Part shown: positions 43,936 to 48,559 of the stretch, one piece after another
Layout of the letters: each line of letters starts with the position of its first letter
Numbering within the stretch: position 1 is the first letter of the stretch
From: Lentimicrobium sp.
GTDB lineage: Bacteria; Bacteroidota; Bacteroidia; Bacteroidales; Lentimicrobiaceae
Length of the DNA: 48,559 nucleotides
Direction: 5' to 3'
Assembly: GCA_023957275.1 (NCBI GenBank)
Contig: JAMLHF010000033.1
Location: 1 to 48,559, forward strand
Notes under the pieces: generated by a model
What the model saw: only the letters and a program-made list of their open reading frames with translations
What the model was told of the DNA's origin: nothing
The model's database searches: none
Made by a program: the position numbers and the translations under genes

Positions 43936-44738
43936 GAAAAGCACTTGTCATATTTTTCTGGAGTATACTGGTCGGAGGTGTGGCCAGTCTGTTTGTATTT
44001 GCCAATCAAAAGCAGCAGGATGTAACATGTTCTGAATTTATCATCGATATTGGCTATGATGGCCCGCATCAATTGATATCAGCGCAATACGTCAGGCAGC
44101 AGATTACCCGTGCCGGCTACAGAATCAAAGGACAAAAGCTTACAGATATCAGGGCTGAAGAAATTCAGGTTCTGCTCAGAAAAAATCCTTATATCAGGTC
44201 AGCCAACATTACCATTGGCGTAAATGGGTCAGTAACTGCAAATATCCGGCAACGTCAGCCATTACTTAGGGTATTTACCGGAACCGGCAGACAGTTTTAC
44301 ATTGACACGGAAGGGTTTATCATGCCGGTAAATTCTGAATACACAGCCAGGGTGGTGATTGCAAACGGCAATATACCTGATATTTCAGTGAAATCAGAGA
44401 ACGACGGCAACGGGGAAGTTAACCCTGAGAAGAACCTGCATCCTGTATTAAAGAAAGTATTCCTTACAGCAAGGGCAGTTAAACAGGACGCTTTTTCGGA
44501 GGCATTGACTGAGCAGATTTTCATCAATGCAGCCGGTGAAATAGAACTTATCCCCAAGCTGGGGAACCACACCATTTTGTTGGGTGATACCACACTATTG
44601 AATGACAAACTGAATAAACTAAAATTGTTTTACAAGCAGGGAATCCGGAATGACGCATGGAACAAGTATGTTATGATTAACCTCAAGTTCCGCGACCAGG
44701 TTATATGCTCAAAATCATCACAATATGGAACCATCTGA
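43932..44738 (+). CDS. ftsQ: Cell division protein FtsQ/DivIB-like
   Basis: Bitopic division protein of 268 aa. A short N-terminus is followed by a membrane helix at about 4-24 (ALVIFFWSILVGGVASLFVF), a POTRA-like first periplasmic part (YRIKGQKLTDIRAEEIQVLLRKNPYIRSANITIGVNG split over about 58-97), and an FtsQ beta domain (RQPLLRVFTGTGRQFYIDTEGFIMPV). Conservation is weak, but the order murC-ftsQ-ftsA is firm. It starts in the ATGA overlap with murC and overlaps ftsA by 14 bp. Confidence 0.9.
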   Translation: MRKALVIFFWSILVGGVASLFVFANQKQQDVTCSEFIIDIGYDGPHQLISAQYVRQQITRAGYRIKGQKLTDIRAEEIQVLLRKNPYIRSANITIGVNGSVTANIRQRQPLLRVFTGTGRQFYIDTEGFIMPVNSEYTARVVIANGNIPDISVKSENDGNGEVNPEKNLHPVLKKVFLTARAVKQDAFSEALTEQIFINAAGEIELIPKLGNHTILLGDTTLLNDKLNKLKLFYKQGIRNDAWNKYVMINLKFRDQVICSKSSQYGTI

Positions 44739-45987
44739 AATCATTGTCGGCCTGGATATAGGCACTACTAAAATAGCCGCCATTGTAGGCCGCCGCAACG
44801 AAAACGGCAAGATTGATATCCTGGGCTTTGGCCGTACCGATTCGATCGGTGTGAAAAGAGGGGTCGTAGCCAATATAGACGATACGGTGCAAAGCATTGT
44901 CGCAGCAGTAAAGGAAGCCGAGAATCGTTCCGAAACAAATATCGCTACAGTAAATGTCGGGATAGCCGGACAGCACATTAAAAGTATCCAATACCGCGGG
45001 TCCATCATCCGGCCGAACGCTGACATAGAAATCAGCCAGTCCGATATCGACGGGCTGAACGAAAACATGTTCAAACTGGCCATGAATCCGGGTGAGGAGA
45101 TCATCGATGTTATCCCGCAGGAATATACTGTGGATGGAGAAAGCGGGATCAAGCAGCCCAAAGGAATGCTCGGGCATCAGCTGGAAGCCAACTTTCATAT
45201 CATCACCGGCCAGACCATGGCAGCAAAGAACATTTTCAAATGCATCAAAAAAGCCAGCCTCGAGGTTGAATCGCTCCTGCTTGAACCCCTGGCTTCAGCG
45301 GAAGCGGTGCTGAGTGAAGAAGAAAAAGAGGCCGGCGTGGTACTGGTTGATATTGGCGGAGGAACGACTGACATCGCCATTTTTCAGGATGGTATCATCA
45401 GGCACACAGCCGTCATTCCTTTCGGTGGTGACATTATTACCGAAGATATCAAGGAAGGCTGCACCATCATCAAGAAACATGCTGAGGACCTCAAGGTGAA
45501 GTTTGGTTCAGCCCTGGCCAGCGAGAACAGGGATGAGGAAGTTGTAGCCATCCCCGGACTCCGGGGCAGACCACCCAAAGAAATCACCCTCCGCAACCTG
45601 GCAAGCATCATTCAGGCCCGGATGGAAGAAATTATTGAACACATCTATTTCGAAATCAAGAATTCCGGATACGAGAAAAAACTGATTGCAGGCATTGTGC
45701 TTACCGGCGGCGGAGCTCAACTGAAGCACATCACCCAGTTAACCGAGTTTATTACCGGTATGGACACGCGCATTGGCTACCCCAACGAGCACCTCGCTCC
45801 GGGGGTACCTGAAGAAATGGCCAGTCCGATGTATGCCACCGGAATAGGGCTGGTCATCATCGGCCTGCAACGCCTTGAGAAGGAATCACTCAAGACGGAG
45901 AAGCCTGCACTAAAACCCAAAAAACCACCAAGAGGATCATTCCTCGATATCATCAAAAAATTCTTTGAAGAAGATGGAAACACCTGA
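44725..45987 (+). CDS. ftsA: Cell division protein FtsA
   Basis: Actin-like ATPase of 420 aa that ties FtsZ to the membrane. Phosphate-1 motif GLDIGTTKIAAIVG is near the start, the SHS2 1C domain around about 85-165, LVDIGGGTTDIAIF as phosphate-2, and GIVLTGGGAQLKHI as the adenosine motif. The C-terminus SFLDIIKKFFEED is an amphipathic helix fitted for membrane binding. ATG at 44725, inside the end of ftsQ. An 86-bp gap with a good ribosome-binding site (AGGAG) leads to ftsZ. Confidence 0.96.
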   Translation: MEPSEIIVGLDIGTTKIAAIVGRRNENGKIDILGFGRTDSIGVKRGVVANIDDTVQSIVAAVKEAENRSETNIATVNVGIAGQHIKSIQYRGSIIRPNADIEISQSDIDGLNENMFKLAMNPGEEIIDVIPQEYTVDGESGIKQPKGMLGHQLEANFHIITGQTMAAKNIFKCIKKASLEVESLLLEPLASAEAVLSEEEKEAGVVLVDIGGGTTDIAIFQDGIIRHTAVIPFGGDIITEDIKEGCTIIKKHAEDLKVKFGSALASENRDEEVVAIPGLRGRPPKEITLRNLASIIQARMEEIIEHIYFEIKNSGYEKKLIAGIVLTGGGAQLKHITQLTEFITGMDTRIGYPNEHLAPGVPEEMASPMYATGIGLVIIGLQRLEKESLKTEKPALKPKKPPRGSFLDIIKKFFEEDGNT

Positions 45988-46073
45988 GATATTAACAGGT
46001 TGACTGTTGATAAAAACAACAATTTGCAGGTAGATCATCGTTTAATATTAACTTAATTTAGGAGATTCAAAAG

Positions 46074-47693
46074 ATGCCGGATATGCTCAAATTCGATTTG
46101 CCCAAAAATCAATCATCTATCATAAAAGTAATCGGCGTTGGAGGAGGTGGCAGCAATGCAGTCACCCATATGTTCAAGCAAGGTATCCGTGGAGTTGACT
46201 TCATGATATGCAACACCGACTGCCAGGCCCTTGACACCAGCCCGGTGCCCCTGAAAATTCAGTTAGGCAACAAAGGACTCGGAGCCGGCTCTATTCCTCA
46301 GGTAGGTAAAGAGGCTGCTGCCGAAAACATTGACGACATCCGCAAGATACTGGAGAGTAATACCAAAATGGTATTTATCACCGCCGGTATGGGCGGAGGA
46401 ACCGGTACCGGAGCCGCCCCCGTGATTGCAGCCCTTGCAAAAGAACTCGGTATCCTCACCGTCGGTATTGTAACCCTCCCCTTCTCATTTGAAGGCAGAA
46501 AGCGCGCCCAGCAAGCCCGGGCAGGTATCGACGAACTGCGTAAATCCGTTGACACCTTACTGATCATCTGCAACGACAAACTGCGTGAACTGGAAGGTGA
46601 TCTCAAACTCTCGGAAGCTTTCAGTAAAGCCGACAACATCCTTACCGTGGCTGCAAAAGGAATAGCCGAGATCATCACGGTTACAGGTTACATCAATGTT
46701 GACTTTGAGGATGTTAAAACCGTAATGAAAGACAGTGGCAAAGCCATTATGGGATCGGGACTGGCCGAAGGAGAAAACAGGGCGCTTGAAGCCGTTCAGA
46801 TGGCCATGACCTCTCCCCTTCTCGACGATGCCAATATTCGCGGCGCAAGCAATATCCTGCTTTATATATCTTCAGGAACGGAAGAAATCACGCTCGATGA
46901 AGTCATGGAAATCACCGATTACATCCAGCATGAAGCCGGTTCAGGAGCTGATATCATTTGGGGAAATGGTACCGATGAAACATTGGGCAATAAGATCAGC
47001 ATCACCCTGATTGCTACTGGTTTCGATTCCAAAAACAAGAATACGGGGGAATCCGGCAAACCTGAAGTTATTGTTTATCCGTTGAACCAGGAGCCGGCTC
47101 AGGTATCTCCTAAATCAGCAGAACCGACAAAACCGGCACCGGCACCGATCGAAGAAATCACCCTGATCAATAAAACCGCTGAAACGGTTACCCCGGCACA
47201 AACGCCTGTAAACCCGGCCCCTGAGCCACCCGCAGAGGCAAAAATACCGGTTGAACCTCAGCGCAGCTTCACCTTCGACATTACCCCGGCCGCCAGGGAA
47301 ACCAATACCCCGCAAGCCAATGAAAAACCTGCCGAAGGCTTTATCGCCACACCGGTGAAAACGCCGAAGGAAAAGGAACCCGGATTCGATTTCCTGCGGT
47401 CGTTCAGGCCTGAAAAACCAGATGATGCAGAAGATGATGAAAATCTGGCAAAACAGGAGGAATTGGCCAATGCAAGATATGCCAGATTGAAAGAAATCAG
47501 CATCAAGATCGCATCGCCTGACGGGCTGGCCGAAATGGAGAATCAGCCCGCTTACCTTCGCAGAAATGTGGAATTACGGGAAACACCGGCCTCCAATACG
47601 TCGGAAGTGTCGCGTTATACCCTTTTCAAAACGGAAAACAATCCGGTGGAAATGCGACAGAACAACTCTTTCCTGCATGATAACGTGGATTAA
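46074..47693 (+). CDS. ftsZ: Cell division GTPase FtsZ
   Basis: Tubulin-like GTPase forming the division ring, 539 aa. N-terminal GVGGGGSNAVTHM, tubulin signature GGGTGTG at 107-113, the T7-loop region near VDFEDVKTVM, and the C-terminal GTPase-activating half to about 320. A long Pro/Glu/Lys-rich linker of roughly 180 residues follows, then a C-terminal region with YLRRNVEL and the end peptide NNSFLHDNVD, which I recall as conserved in Bacteroidota and likely binding FtsA. ATG at 46074 with AGGAG about eight bases before it. Confidence 0.97.
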   Translation: MPDMLKFDLPKNQSSIIKVIGVGGGGSNAVTHMFKQGIRGVDFMICNTDCQALDTSPVPLKIQLGNKGLGAGSIPQVGKEAAAENIDDIRKILESNTKMVFITAGMGGGTGTGAAPVIAALAKELGILTVGIVTLPFSFEGRKRAQQARAGIDELRKSVDTLLIICNDKLRELEGDLKLSEAFSKADNILTVAAKGIAEIITVTGYINVDFEDVKTVMKDSGKAIMGSGLAEGENRALEAVQMAMTSPLLDDANIRGASNILLYISSGTEEITLDEVMEITDYIQHEAGSGADIIWGNGTDETLGNKISITLIATGFDSKNKNTGESGKPEVIVYPLNQEPAQVSPKSAEPTKPAPAPIEEITLINKTAETVTPAQTPVNPAPEPPAEAKIPVEPQRSFTFDITPAARETNTPQANEKPAEGFIATPVKTPKEKEPGFDFLRSFRPEKPDDAEDDENLAKQEELANARYARLKEISIKIASPDGLAEMENQPAYLRRNVELRETPASNTSEVSRYTLFKTENNPVEMRQNNSFLHDNVD

Positions 47694-47706
47694 ATTCTGA
47701 ACAGCT

Positions 47707-48156
47707 ATGAACCTGACGGAAAAAATCAACGAGGACATCAAGAAAGCCATGCTGGCAAGGGAAAAGGAAAAGCTGGAGGCATTACGGGCTGTTAAGTCAG
47801 CCCTGCTGCTGGCGATGACCAGCGAAGGTGGCGGCGAAATCACTGAAGAAGTTGAAGTGAAGCTTCTTCAGAAACTGGTAAAACAGCGCCGTGAAACCGC
47901 AGAGATCTATTCCGGTCAGCAACGCAACGATCTGGCGGAAACAGAATTGTTTCAGGCTGACATTATTGCATCCTACCTGCCGAAACAACTCGAACGGGAA
48001 GACATTATCCCGCTGATAAAGGCAATTATCCTGGATTCCGGCGCCTCCGGCATCAGGGACATGGGCAAGGTGATGGCCGCAGCCTCGCAGCAACTGGCCG
48101 GAAAGGCTGACAATAAAATGATTGCAGGCATTGTTAAGGAACTATTAAACCCCTGA
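47707..48156 (+). CDS. GatB/YqeY domain protein
   Basis: Protein of 149 aa of the YqeY family, related to the tail domain of the amidotransferase subunit GatB. Typical parts are the N-terminal EKINEDIKKAMLAREKEKLE followed by LRAVKSALL, the middle QRRETAEIYSGQQRNDLAE, the SYLPKQLE stretch, and the C-terminal GKADNKMIAGIVKELL. It probably binds tRNA or nucleic acid, but its role is not established. It is often the last gene after ftsZ in Bacteroidota. ATG at 47707, 13 bp after ftsZ, followed by a terminator. Confidence 0.92.
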   Translation: MNLTEKINEDIKKAMLAREKEKLEALRAVKSALLLAMTSEGGGEITEEVEVKLLQKLVKQRRETAEIYSGQQRNDLAETELFQADIIASYLPKQLEREDIIPLIKAIILDSGASGIRDMGKVMAAASQQLAGKADNKMIAGIVKELLNP

Positions 48157-48178
48157 AATATTTCTATTCATTGCTCGC

Positions 48179-48209
48179 AGAAGGCTGCCCGGAGGGCGGC
48201 CTTTTTTTG
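48179..48209 (+). terminator. Intrinsic terminator of the dcw cluster
   Basis: Stem AAGGCTGCCC (48181-48190), loop GGA, GGGCGGCCTT (48194-48203), then T7. It closes the transcript after the yqeY gene. Confidence 0.9.
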
Positions 48210-48334
48210 TTATATTTCCGGGCCTGAGGTTCCCGGCGGTCAGGATTATCCTAATAGACAAGATATTCAGCAAAATTAAGTATTTCAGAACCGGAACATT
48301 GCTTATCATACCCCAAATTGCCATCAGTGGAAAT

Positions 48335-48366
48335 ACAAAAAAGGCTATCCTCACCGGATAGCCTCT
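48335..48366 (-). terminator. Intrinsic terminator after tsf
   Basis: On the minus strand AGGCTATCC, loop GGTGA, GGATAGCCT is followed by a run of T's, 20 bases after the tsf stop. Confidence 0.9.
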
Positions 48367-48385
48367 CAGTTAATTTCAGCAAAAA

Positions 48386-48559
48386 TTATGCGCCAAGCAT
48401 AAAGCGCTTAAATCCTGTAACGGTAAGGTCCTTATCCAGTTTACGAAGATATTCGCCAACTGAAAGTTTGTTATCCCTGACAAATTCCTGATTCAGGAGG
48501 GTACTTTCCTTGTAGAATTTGTTGAGTTTACCAAGGGCTATTTTCTCAACCATTTCCTC
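48386..48559 (-). CDS. tsf: Elongation factor Ts, C-terminal fragment cut by the window end
   Basis: The last 57 codons plus stop are inside the window, reading MVEKIALGKLNKFYKES, then TLLNQEFVRDNKLSVGEYL and ending TVTGFKRFMLGA. This is the C-terminal module of EF-Ts, the nucleotide exchange factor of EF-Tu (the LLNQ(E/P)FV stretch is characteristic). The rest, and presumably rpsB, lie beyond 48559. It converges on the dcw cluster, with back-to-back terminators between. Confidence 0.9.
   Translation of the reverse strand, partial: EEMVEKIALGKLNKFYKESTLLNQEFVRDNKLSVGEYLRKLDKDLTVTGFKRFMLGA

Overview
The window comes from a member of the Bacteroidota, most likely the order Bacteroidales. Five lines of evidence point there. 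The division and cell-wall (dcw) cluster runs mraZ-rsmH-ftsL-ftsI-murE-mraY-murD-ftsW-murG-murC-ftsQ-ftsA-ftsZ-yqeY. FtsZ ends in a short peptide I recall from this phylum. Two secreted proteins carry type IX secretion (T9SS) C-terminal domains. A GlsA/GlsB-like pair would make glycine lipids. Several promoters fit the phylum's TTTG-N19-21-TAnnTTTG pattern. The DNPR motif of MurE suggests diaminopimelate-type peptidoglycan. No plasmid, phage, CRISPR, insertion-sequence or integrase genes were seen, so this looks like chromosome.

Layout. Positions 34-6290 (minus strand) hold three tandem long-chain acyl-CoA ligase paralogues and a short-chain dehydrogenase. Then come purL (minus), a YeiH-type transporter (plus), a DEAD-box RNA helicase (plus) and thioredoxin reductase (minus); the last two converge on a shared bidirectional terminator. 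A tRNA-Pro(GGG) follows at 14954, with two decayed tRNA-Pro-like copies downstream in a gene-poor stretch. Positions 15667-23967 form an accessory region: an ECF sigma factor overlapping a one-pass membrane protein with TPRs (minus), two paralogous T9SS cargo proteins with dockerin-like and cohesin-like parts (plus), and a lipoprotein-like TPR-CHAT protease (plus). MutS2, a DUF6132-like membrane protein, an MmcQ/YjbR protein, and a carboxyltransferase/biotin-carrier pair follow. Then a minus-strand operon glsA-glsB-engB diverges from the dcw cluster, which fills 32209-48156. The C-terminus of EF-Ts (tsf, minus) is cut by the window end.

How the parts fit. The dcw genes supply lipid II synthesis (MurC/D/E, MraY, MurG; MurF and Ddl must lie elsewhere) and the divisome (FtsL, FtsI, FtsW, FtsQ, FtsA, FtsZ). 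Three perfect 10-bp repeats just before mraZ look like its own operator. The most unusual part is the sigma/TPR/T9SS/CHAT region. Predicted topology puts the TPR part of the putative anti-sigma protein and the CHAT protease in the same compartment (periplasm), so a protease-controlled sigma switch acting on the secreted pair is a reasonable but untested hypothesis.
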